DNA of 64,000 nucleotides, from the NCBI RefSeq assembly GCF_002005305.1, contig NZ_CP014782.1, positions 2,418,001-2,482,000 on the forward strand, written 5' to 3'. A program made the translations under genes and the position numbers. The DNA comes from Shewanella psychrophila (GTDB lineage: Bacteria > Pseudomonadota > Gammaproteobacteria > Enterobacterales > Shewanellaceae). Positions within the stretch are counted from its first letter, which is position 1. The number at the start of each line of letters is the position of its first letter. A model generated the notes under the pieces. It saw only the letters and a list, made by a program, of their open reading frames with translations, searched no databases and had not been told where the DNA came from. This document shows, piece after piece, positions 8,004 through 16,804 of the stretch.

Positions 8004-8648
8004 TTACTCATTGTCTTGTCCTCGGTAAAACAGTAATTCCCCCTCAACTTTACCGATGAAGAGAGTCTCTAGGACAGTAAAACCATACTGGCTGAACAGT
8101 TGAGCATGCTTATGCTCGCTGGCAAAAACACCAACACCATCCATTTCAGGTTGCTCATCACACCAGCTCAATACCGCTTGCACCAACTTGCTACCTAAGC
8201 CTTTTTTCTGTTCAATGGGCGAAACAGCGATAAATTGTAAAATGCCACAATTCGGACTCGGCAGGTGCTCTAACAAACAGGATTCTTTCTTGATCAAAGC
8301 TTGTGTGGATTGCCAGCCAGTACTGATAAGCATCTTTAAACGCCAATGCCAATACCGTGACTCCCCCAGAGGTAGTTGCTGAGACACAATACATGCAACC
8401 CCAAGCATTCTCTCTCCCTCGAATAACCCTATTAACGTCTGTTCTTGTTGCCACAATTCATTTAACTCTTCTCTAATAGCTCCCCTAAGCTTTTGCTCAT
8501 ACATGGAAAGATCACCAGAGTGAAATGATTCAATGAAAAAAGGGTCATCGTGGTATGCATTGTAAAGTATCGAAGCTGCCACACGAAGATCTTCGGCCGT
8601 CAGGTATACCGCTCGATAGGATTCTAATATTTGATTATCTGTTGCCAT
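8004..8648 (-). CDS. GNAT-family N-acetyltransferase
   Basis: A 214-residue cytoplasmic acetyltransferase of the GNAT fold. The acetyl-CoA pyrophosphate loop is seen as EQKKGLGSKL, following a beta-strand with LQFIAVSP; a C-terminal GVFASEHKHAQLFSQYGF segment fits the usual motif B. The substrate is unknown. The gene precedes the DUF962 gene by 29 bp and probably forms an operon with it. It is divergent from the DUF2789 gene, with 171 bp between starts. Confidence 0.85.
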   Translation of the reverse strand: MATDNQILESYRAVYLTAEDLRVAASILYNAYHDDPFFIESFHSGDLSMYEQKLRGAIREELNELWQQEQTLIGLFEGERMLGVACIVSQQLPLGESRYWHWRLKMLISTGWQSTQALIKKESCLLEHLPSPNCGILQFIAVSPIEQKKGLGSKLVQAVLSWCDEQPEMDGVGVFASEHKHAQLFSQYGFTVLETLFIGKVEGELLFYRGQDNE

Positions 8649-8819
8649 CGGTTTAAGTTATCCCTTGATCTAAATCAATTAACAACCAATGTAGCAAGCA
8701 AGTTAAAGCGTGTAAATATTAATCACAAATAGCTTTTTATCCGTCAAATTAATGAAGTTTGATCCATACTAATACTTAAGCCACTAATGTTATTCAGATA
8801 AGCAATAGGAAGCCAATAA

Positions 8820-9047
8820 ATGGACACAACACCTCAAGATCTAAGTCATCTTTTTGATCAGTTAGGATTAGATAATAGCGAGCAGAGCATTGCCACATTT
8901 ATCGCGAACCATACAGTACCGGCACACGTTCTACTCTGTCAGGCTGATTTCTGGAATGATTCTCAGAAGAGTTTCTTAAAGGAAGCAATTGAAGAGGACG
9001 CCCAATGGTCAGAGTTAATCGATCACTTAGACGCCCAGCTTAGATAA
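8820..9047 (+). CDS. DUF2789 family protein
   Basis: A 75-residue protein that matches the DUF2789 family over its full length. The N-terminus has the form LSHLFDQLGLDNS, and the C-terminus FLKEAIEEDAQWSELIDHLD is the conserved acidic helix. There is no signal peptide, cysteine pair or membrane segment. The function of the family is unknown. It converges with the DUF3192 gene, whose stop is 13 bp away, and no clear terminator lies between them. Confidence 0.82.
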   Translation: MDTTPQDLSHLFDQLGLDNSEQSIATFIANHTVPAHVLLCQADFWNDSQKSFLKEAIEEDAQWSELIDHLDAQLR

Positions 9048-9060
9048 TTAAATTTGAAAA

Positions 9061-9432
9061 CTAGATATTTTTGTAGGCCATATTTCCCCAACCTACTACT
9101 GCATTATTACTGATAACCACAGGAGTACATTCATCTTTTGTGGTTTTACCATCCCCCTTGGTACGCTGTGTCCGATAAAAAAGCACATGGACCTCTTTGT
9201 CTGTTTGAATATAGGCTTCATTAAAGTCGGCAGTTCCCATCAAGACGGTGACTTGCTCTCGACTCATACCTAGGCTCAACCTTGCCAAGTTTCCACGATT
9301 TATATCCTGAGTCTCTTCCCATCCCTCTTGACCATTCCACCCAGTTTCTCCATCACCGATATTGAGTACGCAGCCAGATAAGCTTAAACTAGCAATCCCA
9401 ATAAATGCCAAACCAATTAAATTTGTTTTCAC
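9061..9432 (-). CDS. DUF3192 family lipoprotein
   Basis: A 123-residue lipoprotein with a signal peptide ending in the lipobox LSGC (Cys21). The mature domain contains LARLSLGMSREQVTVLMGTADF, a BamE/SmpA-like helix-strand signature, and a C-terminal cysteine (DECTPVV). It resembles DUF3192 proteins of Shewanella and Vibrio. The SmpA-like motif hints at an envelope role, which is inference only. It is divergent from the 109-residue gene at 9581. Confidence 0.82.
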   Translation of the reverse strand: MKTNLIGLAFIGIASLSLSGCVLNIGDGETGWNGQEGWEETQDINRGNLARLSLGMSREQVTVLMGTADFNEAYIQTDKEVHVLFYRTQRTKGDGKTTKDECTPVVISNNAVVGWGNMAYKNI

Positions 9433-9580
9433 TATGACTTCCTATTTCTTTATTATGGTTAACTCTGAGAAAAGCAAAGAATAGGCCAATATCGTATCCA
9501 ATTGTTTAACAAGGATTTAACGAATGTTATTCACGTCACATTGGTCACATTTACTAAACAAGTGAGAAGAATAACTAACT

Positions 9581-9910
9581 ATGAGTCCAATAGAACACGT
9601 ACTCTCAGCCGCAAAGTCAGTCGCCATGACAGGTAAAATTCCTAGCCTTGCACTGATCAAAACAAAACTCGGCAGCAGTATCCCTATGCCCATACTGATC
9701 CAAGGGCTACAGCAATTTAAGGCGATGGACACGAGCGCAGTAGAGAAAATTACAAACCTAAATGAATTGCACACTGCATCCGTTGATAAAGATGAAAAAT
9801 CAGAATTTGATCAGTTGAAAACAGAGTTTGCTCAATTAAAGCAAGCCTACCAAAACCTTAATTCGCGATTAGAAAAGCTTGAAAACGATAGAATAAAGGC
9901 GAATCAATAA
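9581..9910 (+). CDS. Small coiled-coil protein upstream of DUF2310
   Basis: A 109-residue protein. The first 50 residues look like a small helical domain (VLSAAKSVAMTGKIPSLALI, IPMPILIQGLQQF), possibly a winged-helix-like DNA-binding region. The last 45 residues form a strongly predicted coiled coil (FDQLKTEFAQLKQAY, LNSRLEKLEND). The stop codon overlaps the ATG of the next gene by one base, so the pair is translationally coupled. I do not recognise a characterised family. A nucleic-acid role is suggested only by its partner. Confidence 0.75.
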   Translation: MSPIEHVLSAAKSVAMTGKIPSLALIKTKLGSSIPMPILIQGLQQFKAMDTSAVEKITNLNELHTASVDKDEKSEFDQLKTEFAQLKQAYQNLNSRLEKLENDRIKANQ

Positions 9911-10683
9911 TGCATGTTGTTGAATTAAGGTTCGAGTGTTTTGACAACACCACCATAACAGCAGCCGAAAAAGCGATTAATGGTTTACTCGAAGCCTATA
10001 GAGCTAATGGTCAAATTTTAGGTCGAGAATTCGCCGTTGCATTCAAGGATGGAGAGTTCAATTCTAGGCTATTGATGCCAGAGAAAAGCAGTTTAGCTAA
10101 ACGTTTTAGTAGCCCCTGGGTTGAGCGTGCACTCTCAGAGCTAACGGATGCTAAATTGCTCGCCCCAAGAGAAAAATACATAGGCCAAGACATCAACTCA
10201 GAAGTCAGCAGCTCTGAAACACCCAGCTGGCAGCTCGTTTATACCAGCTATGTGCACATGTGCTCGCCGGTACGAAATGGTGATACCCTGCAGCCCATTC
10301 CACTCTACCAACTGCCGGCAACTTTCAATGGCGATCATAAACGCATCATTCGCTGGCAAATTGAGTGGCAAGCCTGTGACGAACTGCAGATGGCTGCAGC
10401 AACCAAGGCTGAATTTGCGGCTTTAGAGGAGCTAACTTCTACTTCAAGTGATCTCTTTCGCCGAGGCTGGGATTTGAGAGGTCGCATTGAACACTTAACG
10501 CAAATTCCAACCTATTATTACCTCTACCGGGTCGGTGGAGGTAATTTAGCAAGCGAGAAAGCCCGCCCTTGTCCCCGTTGCGGTAATAAAAATTGGCTAC
10601 TCGATGAGCCTTTATTAGACATGTTTCACTTTCGCTGTGACAGCTGTCGAATCGTGTCAAACATCTCTTGGGATCATCTTTAA
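9910..10683 (+). CDS. DUF2310 zinc-ribbon protein
   Basis: A 257-residue protein of the DUF2310 family, annotated elsewhere as a zinc-ribbon, possibly nucleic-acid-binding protein. The N-terminal 200 residues form an uncharacterised alpha/beta domain. The C-terminus carries a four-cysteine zinc ribbon, CPRCGNKNW followed about 20 residues later by RCDSC. It starts on the last base of the preceding stop codon. It converges with syd, and a symmetrical hairpin at 10687-10731 separates them. Confidence 0.84.
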   Translation: MHVVELRFECFDNTTITAAEKAINGLLEAYRANGQILGREFAVAFKDGEFNSRLLMPEKSSLAKRFSSPWVERALSELTDAKLLAPREKYIGQDINSEVSSSETPSWQLVYTSYVHMCSPVRNGDTLQPIPLYQLPATFNGDHKRIIRWQIEWQACDELQMAAATKAEFAALEELTSTSSDLFRRGWDLRGRIEHLTQIPTYYYLYRVGGGNLASEKARPCPRCGNKNWLLDEPLLDMFHFRCDSCRIVSNISWDHL

Positions 10684-10686
10684 AAG

Positions 10687-10731
10687 AAGGTATGAGTTCC
10701 TAGGAACCTAGGAACTCGCGCATAATACCTT
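10687..10731. terminator. Bidirectional hairpin between DUF2310 and syd
   Basis: A perfect 11-bp inverted repeat (10694-10704 and 10707-10717, AA loop) is extended by an outer AAGGTAT / ATACCTT pair. It lies between convergent genes and plausibly stops both transcripts, though the U tract is short. Confidence 0.65.
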
Positions 10732-10732
10732 G

Positions 10733-11398
10733 TTACTTTCCGCGCAGGTTGCGCCACATTAATTTAATTCGATTCAAAATTCCCGGATGGTCCAACTCAG
10801 TCATAGATTCTTCGATATGAAGTTCAGGAGGCGCCACTCGCGGGGTTAGCTGGGCAATAAATTCATTTAAACTGTTAGTTAATTTTTCAGATGGCGCTTC
10901 ACCAGGGATCTCAATCCAGATGCTGCCATCGCTGTTATCCACTGTTAGCATCTTATCTCCATCACCCAACACACCGATAAACCAAGTGGGTGCTTGTTTT
11001 AATTTCTTCTTCATCATCAAATGACCGATAATATTTTGCTGTAGATATTCAAAATCCGTTTGATTCCATACCTGTAACAGCTCCCCTTCTCCCCACTCGC
11101 AATTAAACAACAGAGGGGCAGAGAAATATTCGCCAAAGAATACATCGATTTCAGTGCCGAGCTCAATGTCTAACGCAGTCTCGACATTAGTAAAAGAGCC
11201 AGGCTTCTCCCTTTTTACCGGCTTCCAACATACGGTTAACTCTTCATTCGACTCATCGTAATTATTGGTATCGAACTCACCTTCAATACAAAGTGATTCT
11301 TCACCTCTAGGATAGTAACGTGGAGATTCACCTAGCTTTTCAAGATAGGTCAGTTGATAAATTTTCAAGAAATTATCTAAAGCAGGTAAAGAAGACAC
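10733..11398 (-). CDS. syd: SecY-interacting protein Syd
   Basis: A 221-residue cytoplasmic protein that binds SecY and monitors assembly of the Sec translocon. Conserved segments include VCWKPV, VETALDIELG, FFGEYFSAPL, QQNIIGHLMMKKKLKQ (about 120-135) and TWFIGVLGDG. The family is acidic and near 180-220 residues. It is longer than E. coli Syd (181) by a C-terminal tail (LNRIKLMWRNLRGK). It is divergent from queF, as in E. coli, where syd also adjoins csrB. That synteny supports both this call and the nearby sRNA call. Confidence 0.93.
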   Translation of the reverse strand: MSSLPALDNFLKIYQLTYLEKLGESPRYYPRGEESLCIEGEFDTNNYDESNEELTVCWKPVKREKPGSFTNVETALDIELGTEIDVFFGEYFSAPLLFNCEWGEGELLQVWNQTDFEYLQQNIIGHLMMKKKLKQAPTWFIGVLGDGDKMLTVDNSDGSIWIEIPGEAPSEKLTNSLNEFIAQLTPRVAPPELHIEESMTELDHPGILNRIKLMWRNLRGK

Positions 11399-11427
11399 TT
11401 AGCAGAAGCCCAAATTTTGAGTATAAT
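11399..11427 (+). promoter_or_regulatory. Predicted sigma-70 promoter of queF
   Basis: TTAGCA (11399-11404) and TATAAT (11422-11427) with 17-bp spacing. The perfect -10 overlaps an upstream in-frame ATG at 11417, supporting the later queF start at 11459. Confidence 0.65.
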
Positions 11428-11458
11428 ATGCGCCTATTTTGACATGGAATTTCTATTG

Positions 11459-12316
11459 ATGACACAAGTTCATGATCCTTATACGGATGCAGAGGCACTC
11501 AGTGGCTTAACACTTGGTAAAGCAACGGGCTATCAGTCCGAGTATGAGGCCTCTTTGCTGCAAGGGGTTCCGCGTAAACTTAATCGTGATGCAATCGAAC
11601 TCAATGAAAGTTTGCCTTTTCATGGTACAGATATCTGGACGGGTTACGAACTTTCCTGGCTCAATGCTAAGGGCAAGCCTGTCGTTGCCATAGCCGAGTT
11701 TCAACTCAGCTTTGACAGCGAAAACTTGATTGAATCAAAGTCATTTAAACTGTATCTCAATAGCTTCAATCAAACTAAATTCGACAATCTAGAACAAGTA
11801 CAAGCCACCTTGACTCAAGACTTGTCAAACTGTGCCGTAGGTAATGTCAGCGTTAAGGTATTTGAACCGAAACAGTTCGCGAGCCAACGCATAGTTGAAC
11901 TTCCGGGTACTTGCATTGACGATCTCGATATAGAAGTTGATGACTACAAGTTTAACCCTCAATACCTTGAGAACAGTACAGATGAGAAAGCGGTCGTTGC
12001 CGAAACGCTTAACTCTAACCTGCTTAAATCGAACTGTTTGATCACTTCTCAGCCAGACTGGGGTAGCGTGATGATCCGTTATCAGGGGCCAAAAATCGAT
12101 AGAGAAAAGCTGCTTAGGTATCTCATCTCATTTCGCCAACATAATGAGTTTCATGAGCAGTGTATCGAACGTATCTTTGTCGACCTAAAACGTTTTTGTC
12201 ATTGCGCAAAACTCACGGTTTATGCACGCTACACACGACGTGGTGGCTTAGATATTAACCCTTACCGTAGTGATTTCGAGACGCCACCAGAAAACCATCG
12301 TTTAGCCAGACAATAA
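11459..12316 (+). CDS. queF: 7-cyano-7-deazaguanine reductase QueF
   Basis: An NADPH-dependent enzyme that reduces preQ0 to preQ1 in queuosine synthesis for tRNA wobble modification. It is the long, two-domain (YqcD-like) form of 285 residues. The QueF motif ESKSFKLYLN is at residues 92-101 and the nucleophilic cysteine is Cys193 in SNCLITSQPDWG. The C-terminal segment has FHEQCIERIFVDL and YARYTRRGGLDINPYR. An in-frame ATG at 11417 lies inside the predicted promoter, so I start at 11459 (MTQVHDPYTD). It is followed by an intrinsic terminator at 12346-12369. Confidence 0.96.
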   Translation: MTQVHDPYTDAEALSGLTLGKATGYQSEYEASLLQGVPRKLNRDAIELNESLPFHGTDIWTGYELSWLNAKGKPVVAIAEFQLSFDSENLIESKSFKLYLNSFNQTKFDNLEQVQATLTQDLSNCAVGNVSVKVFEPKQFASQRIVELPGTCIDDLDIEVDDYKFNPQYLENSTDEKAVVAETLNSNLLKSNCLITSQPDWGSVMIRYQGPKIDREKLLRYLISFRQHNEFHEQCIERIFVDLKRFCHCAKLTVYARYTRRGGLDINPYRSDFETPPENHRLARQ

Positions 12317-12345
12317 GCGAAAGAGTTTTAAGATTTTAATAAAAG

Positions 12346-12369
12346 GATGAGCAACGGCTCATCTTTTTT
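12346..12369 (+). terminator. Intrinsic terminator of queF
   Basis: Stem GATGAGC / GCTCATC with loop AACG, followed by six T. Confidence 0.9.
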
Positions 12370-12531
12370 ATTCTCTAGCATTTATCAAAAAAACTCCCCA
12401 GTCATCACATTTGACAACCAGAGAGAAAATGAGAGCCTTGCAGCTCTTTGGCTGCTCTATAAGTTTTATCAGTTATCTCCGCAAATTATTGTATTTAACG
12501 TATCGGCAGCTCGCAACTCAAGAATATTGAT

Positions 12532-13314
12532 TTACCACTTAAATGAAAGGCCGAACTCATAGAAGTTTTCTCTGTCGGAAAAATAGGTATAGGTAAAATA
12601 GGGAGAGAATTTCCAAACCTGCGTCGTAAATGTAATATCGTGATAGTTAAAATTGCCCTTATTGCAATTGATATCTAAAAAACACTGCTTATGGATACCG
12701 AGTTCAGGCAAGGTCACCCAGCTATTACCACCTCGTGTATCATAAACATGGTTATAGCTATAACTTACATTCAAACGTTGATGGGCACTCCAGGATACAC
12801 CCAGCATAATATCGATGGTATCAGAGGGAGTAAAACCTAGCTCGCCCTGATAATCATCACCAAGCTCAAACCCAAGTCTGAATTCATCGGTATACCAGTT
12901 ATAATTAGTATCGGCCATCAAGATGACCGTTTCACTCACGGGAATACCAGCAAAAACACCCGCACTGTAACCTGCACTATTTGCTTTCGCCGTGACTTCG
13001 GTAAACATTAATGAGGTATAAAAGCTTTTACCTACACCCACTTCCCAAAACTCATTGCTGTCATATTCACCAAATACACGCCAGGTCTCACCAAGATCAA
13101 AACTCGCATTAAGGGTATACACAGCTTCACCATCTTGAATTTTTACATCTACACCAACTGACTTGTATAAAGGATCACCTTCAACACCTTGTTCTATGAC
13201 TATGCCTTTAGGCGGAAAGATCAGTTCGATATCATTAGCAATGGAAGTGGCATAAATATTTGCAGAAAAGCCCCCAGCTAAACCATATACAGCGAAAATA
13301 AAAAACTTATTCAT
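12532..13314 (-). CDS. Predicted outer-membrane beta-barrel protein
   Basis: A 260-residue exported protein. The signal peptide is about residues 1-22 (MNKFFIFAVYGLAGGFSANIYA). Alternating hydrophobic strands run through the mature part, and the C-terminal strand ends in FGLSFKW, whose final aromatic residue is the usual recognition signal for BAM insertion. Two cysteines (KQCFLDINCNKG) could form a disulfide in an extracellular loop. I do not recognise a characterised family. It lies 135 bp downstream of the lipoprotein gene at 13450 on the same strand, but a strong terminator separates them. Confidence 0.72.
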   Translation of the reverse strand: MNKFFIFAVYGLAGGFSANIYATSIANDIELIFPPKGIVIEQGVEGDPLYKSVGVDVKIQDGEAVYTLNASFDLGETWRVFGEYDSNEFWEVGVGKSFYTSLMFTEVTAKANSAGYSAGVFAGIPVSETVILMADTNYNWYTDEFRLGFELGDDYQGELGFTPSDTIDIMLGVSWSAHQRLNVSYSYNHVYDTRGGNSWVTLPELGIHKQCFLDINCNKGNFNYHDITFTTQVWKFSPYFTYTYFSDRENFYEFGLSFKW

Positions 13315-13401
13315 AGAGCTCTCAATACGTTTAATTTCTAAAGAGCCTACTTTAAGAATAAGAAGACTAAATTATTAGGCGAATCGATTCGATAAAATAA
13401 A

Positions 13402-13431
13402 AAATGGCAGCCCCTCATGGGGCTGCCATTT
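13402..13431 (-). terminator. Intrinsic terminator of the repeat lipoprotein gene
   Basis: Minus-strand stem AAATGGCAGCCCC / GGGGCTGCCATTT with a four-base loop, running into TTTTTATTTTATC. Confidence 0.93.
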
Positions 13432-13449
13432 AGCTGGAATCACTTAATT

Positions 13450-14292
13450 TTAACGCTTCAATTGAGATTGAACGCGCGCTTTAGCAGCTTGCACTTTCGA
13501 TTTGATGTTAGACTTCTGAGATGTCGTTAACTTAGAAGCAGCTTTTTCAATATCGAACTTCTTGATGACATGAACAACTCCATTTTCACTCACATTGGCA
13601 AAATAAAAGGCATTGGAATCATCACGAGTGATTACATAGACCCCTGAATTTCCAATCTGATGTACTTTACCTACCTCGTCTGTACCTTTATGGATCACAC
13701 CTTCAGAGTCTATATGGCCAATAATATCGCCATTATTAAATACATAACCGTTATCATTAATTGAGATGTGATTGATGCCGAAATCAGGTACATCATCTGT
13801 TGGCGGTAAATCAACAGGTGGTTTAGTCACATCCCAGCCACCGTCAACGGTCGATTTAGCCCAATCCACCGAGATCACGCCATTAGTGACATCAACGTGA
13901 AATTGTAGACCATCATTACCAGTTATAAGATACTCATTTTTACCCGAAGACTTTACTGGTTCAACTGTTGCGTATTCTTTACCACCTACATAAAGCTTCC
14001 CATCATCATAATGACCTAGAAGCTCTCCATTCATTTTAATGTAACCATCTTCAGTAATTGAAAAATGATTAAGTTCATTACTAGGAACATCTTCGATAGG
14101 AGGTAACTCATTATCTGGAACTCCTTCAATCGGATTAGCTGGCGTTCCAGGTATTTCAATTGGATTTTCTAAGCCTGGATTGCTGAAATCTGGATCAGTA
14201 TTATCAGTTCCGGTTGATGACGTTGAAGAACAGCCTACTAAAAACAGAACTGACATTAAAGCCGTTGCAACGCTAGTCTTTTTAAAATTCAT
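13450..14292 (-). CDS. Lipoprotein with two internal beta repeats
   Basis: A 280-residue lipoprotein. The signal peptide ends in the lipobox LVGC (Cys21), followed by a Ser/Thr-rich and then Pro/Asn-rich linker (PGLENPIEIPGTP, EGVPDNELPPIED). Two related domains follow. The first begins LNHFSITEDGYIKMNGELLG and the second INHISINDNGYVFNNGDIIG, each followed by a short Gly-rich strand pair of the form DGKLYVGGKEYA or SEGVIHKGTDEVG. The C-terminus is a basic, Ala/Lys-rich helix (about 250-280). It has its own terminator. No characterised family is recognised; a surface or peptidoglycan-proximal role is possible but unproven. Confidence 0.75.
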   Translation of the reverse strand: MNFKKTSVATALMSVLFLVGCSSTSSTGTDNTDPDFSNPGLENPIEIPGTPANPIEGVPDNELPPIEDVPSNELNHFSITEDGYIKMNGELLGHYDDGKLYVGGKEYATVEPVKSSGKNEYLITGNDGLQFHVDVTNGVISVDWAKSTVDGGWDVTKPPVDLPPTDDVPDFGINHISINDNGYVFNNGDIIGHIDSEGVIHKGTDEVGKVHQIGNSGVYVITRDDSNAFYFANVSENGVVHVIKKFDIEKAASKLTTSQKSNIKSKVQAAKARVQSQLKR

Positions 14293-14751
14293 AATATGCT
14301 CTCAATTAGGTATACATAGGGAAAAGACAATTTATGACATCCCCAAAATTAATTGGTTGCCTAACAACAGAGCCAAACAAGACAAGCTTATAATCGACCG
14401 TATAGGTAACCATCAAACATCCCACGGAATAATTGTGTAAATCACAAATGGAATATACACCTGATATTCCGACTTAAAATTCAACGATGTTTAGAGGTCA
14501 CTACTATATAAAAAGACTGTATATAAATAATTAGCGCTAGAAGCCGTTAAGACATTCAGCTTGTGAATGTATCAACCTTAATATTGCGGTTTTATTATCC
14601 ATTAATTAATGTAAACAAGCACTTGAACAAACAATCATCAAAATACCTCAGTACACAACTAAACTTTAACACCTGTAGATTGATGTCATTAGCAAGGCTA
14701 ATTTCGGGGAGGTTGAACATATTGAATAGCTAAGATAACTAGCTATTTTAA
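14293..14751. other. Intergenic region, 459 bp
   Basis: AT-rich spacer between the divergently flanking lipoprotein gene and the 3' end of the first LysR gene. The only structure I see is a short hairpin at 14725-14747 (AATAGCTA / TAGCTATT) that may end the LysR transcript. No gene was recognised. Confidence 0.5.
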
Positions 14752-15663
14752 TTAAATTGAGTTCCCAACTACCTCACATATTTTATCTCTAAGCCAGATA
14801 TGAGCCGGATTCTTGTTGTGTTTTCGCTTCCACACCATCTCAATTTCGATATTACGCATCTTAAATGGGGGTTGAACGAGCTTTAAGTTAAACATTTCAA
14901 GGTAGTCTTCAACATATCTTTTTGGAGATACACTGATAGCTTCCCCGGCAGAGATAGTATCGAAAGCTGTTAATAGTGAAGACTTAATGCTGTGTACTTT
15001 ACGTGTAGGCAGGACTTCATCAGTCAATAGATCAACCGCCGTGAGATTGAAACGCCTCATCTTGATTACGACATGCCTCTCATCGAAGTATTCATCCCAA
15101 GATATCTCATCCCCAATACGGGGATGGTTTTTTCTCACAACACATACTGGCGTCTCGCTCATGATAAGCTGTTTTTCGAAACGAAGATCCATTGGCAATT
15201 GCATATCGATGACAAGATCGGCCTGCTCCTGATAAAGTTTTTCCATGATATCTTCATCATAATCGGGAGGTTCACGAAAAATAATTTCAATAGGGAGGTC
15301 TTTAACTATCTCTTCTAACGCCGGCTGTAAGAAGTGAGTAACAACATCCCCAGCTAAAATAACAAACTGGCGCTCAGAGGTGATTGGATCAAATCCCTCA
15401 AGCCCCGAAATAGTTTGCTCTATATTAGTGAAGGAATCGTTGAGCTGCTCATAGAGATAATTGGCCATGGCTGTAGGCTTGATGTTACGGCCCGCCCGAA
15501 CGAAGAGTTCCTCACCTATAACGGCCTTAAAGCGTGTGATGGCATTGCTCACTGAGGGTTGAGTTAAATCTAACTCTTCTGCTGCTAAGGTATATGACCC
15601 TGTGCGGCAGACAGCCAAAAATACCCTCAATAAATTTACGTCAAACTGTTTTTGCTGTGCCAT
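14752..15663 (-). CDS. LysR-family transcriptional regulator (first paralogue)
   Basis: A 303-residue LysR-type regulator. The winged helix-turn-helix is at about residues 8-65 (VFLAVCRTGSYTLAAEELDL, then TQPSVSNAITRFK), followed by a linker helix and a periplasmic-binding-like effector domain. It is clearly paralogous to the next gene: both share Q-K-Q-F-D at the N-terminus, a VDLLTDEVLPTR segment and a C-terminal NPA(H/N)(I/M)WLR. It lies downstream of that gene on the same strand, and both point away from the alkylsulfatase gene. It may control the alkylsulfatase or the porin; the inducer is unknown. Confidence 0.9.
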   Translation of the reverse strand: MAQQKQFDVNLLRVFLAVCRTGSYTLAAEELDLTQPSVSNAITRFKAVIGEELFVRAGRNIKPTAMANYLYEQLNDSFTNIEQTISGLEGFDPITSERQFVILAGDVVTHFLQPALEEIVKDLPIEIIFREPPDYDEDIMEKLYQEQADLVIDMQLPMDLRFEKQLIMSETPVCVVRKNHPRIGDEISWDEYFDERHVVIKMRRFNLTAVDLLTDEVLPTRKVHSIKSSLLTAFDTISAGEAISVSPKRYVEDYLEMFNLKLVQPPFKMRNIEIEMVWKRKHNKNPAHIWLRDKICEVVGNSI

Positions 15664-15695
15664 TTTCCATTCTCACTTTAACCCTTAATTTCACA

Positions 15696-15721
15696 AATTA
15701 CTTATCACTAGATAAGTAATT
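15696..15721. promoter_or_regulatory. Palindrome between the two LysR genes
   Basis: Perfect 11-bp inverted repeat AATTACTTATC / GATAAGTAATT with a 4-base spacer, 33 bp upstream of the first LysR start. No U tract follows, so an operator (perhaps autoregulatory) is more likely than a terminator. Confidence 0.5.
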
Positions 15722-15744
15722 GTCATATTAATATATCTAAATTT

Positions 15745-16667
15745 TCAATTAGATATACTTACCCTTGATTCAATAAGACCCAGCAGTGTATTCCTTAGCC
15801 ACATATTAGCTGGATTTCTGGTTAGTTTACAGCTCCACACCATGTGATATTTGATAGGATTTACATCTAAGGGCAGTGATAATATCTGGAGACCAAGCAA
15901 TTCAGCATACTGCTTAGCATAAGAGTTCGAAGCTAACGTAATCGCATCACTGTTAGCAGCTGTCGCTAACATGGCCAGTATCGATGCTTGCTCTGAATAC
16001 ATCTCCCTTGTCGGCAGCACCTCATCAGTGAGCAGATCCACCATACTCAAGTTCCCCCGTTTCATATTGAGGACGATGTGCTTTTCGGAAAAATATTGCG
16101 CGCGGCTAATCGAACCAGAGATCCTTGGATGCTCTTTTCTCACTACGCAAACAAGTTTATCTGTCATCACCTCCAGGCTATTAAAAGAGGCTAATTCAGG
16201 TTTGATCATATCTATGGCTAAATCGACAGTCTCAAGCTGTAGATCTAACTGCAATTGCTGCTCTTGAACTGGGGTCTCCCGAAAGATCAGCTTGATATTC
16301 GTTGATTTAAGCCACTGTTCAGCCCCATGATGCAATAAACCAATCATAATTTCATTGGCATAAATATAAAATGTTCGTCGGCTATTTTTCGGGTCAAATG
16401 CATCTATGCCTTGCAAACTCTGCTCAATACTAGCCAGTGGTGACTCAAACTGCTCATAAAGACTCAGCGCTGCCGATGTTGGTTTTACCCCCCTACCGAC
16501 ACGAATAAACAGCTCCTCACCAACCGTACGCTTAAGACGGGCAATAGCGTTACTCACCGAAGATTGAGTGAGATCCAATTCTTCCGCGGCTCGGCTAAAC
16601 GAAGCCTTCTGCAAACCGTTGCAAACACACGTAAAAGGTTAAGATCAAACTGTTTCTGTTGAGGCAT
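15745..16667 (-). pseudogene. LysR-family regulator (second paralogue), frameshifted near the N-terminus
   Basis: The ATG at 16667 opens a protein starting MPQQKQFDLNLLRVFATVC, parallel to the first paralogue. It is out of frame with the rest (QKASFSRAAEELDLTQSSVS and onward). The two frames meet at about 16609-16614, in the recognition region of the helix-turn-helix. One added base would restore a 307-residue protein. Without it, translation could begin only at a TTG at 16614, giving 289 residues that lack the first helix. The remaining effector domain is intact. This is either a real lesion or a sequencing error. It is divergent from the alkylsulfatase gene, which has its own one-base lesion. 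Confidence 0.85.
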
Positions 16668-16804
16668 AGAACATCCATAAGAATACGTTATTACAACATT
16701 AACATTCATAATATAAATATTAGATCAAAGGTTAGCCCCGATTATTCATTAATTCAAGCTGGATATACTGATGTCAATGCATACACTTTGACTAAGGTAA
16801 ACCC

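Noticed and set aside
11417..11458. queF start at 11417 (14 extra residues)
   Set aside because: The extra codons overlap a perfect -10 box, and QueF proteins start near 11459.
12347..12562. 71-codon frame after queF
   Set aside because: It begins inside the queF terminator hairpin and overlaps the 3' end of the barrel gene on the other strand.
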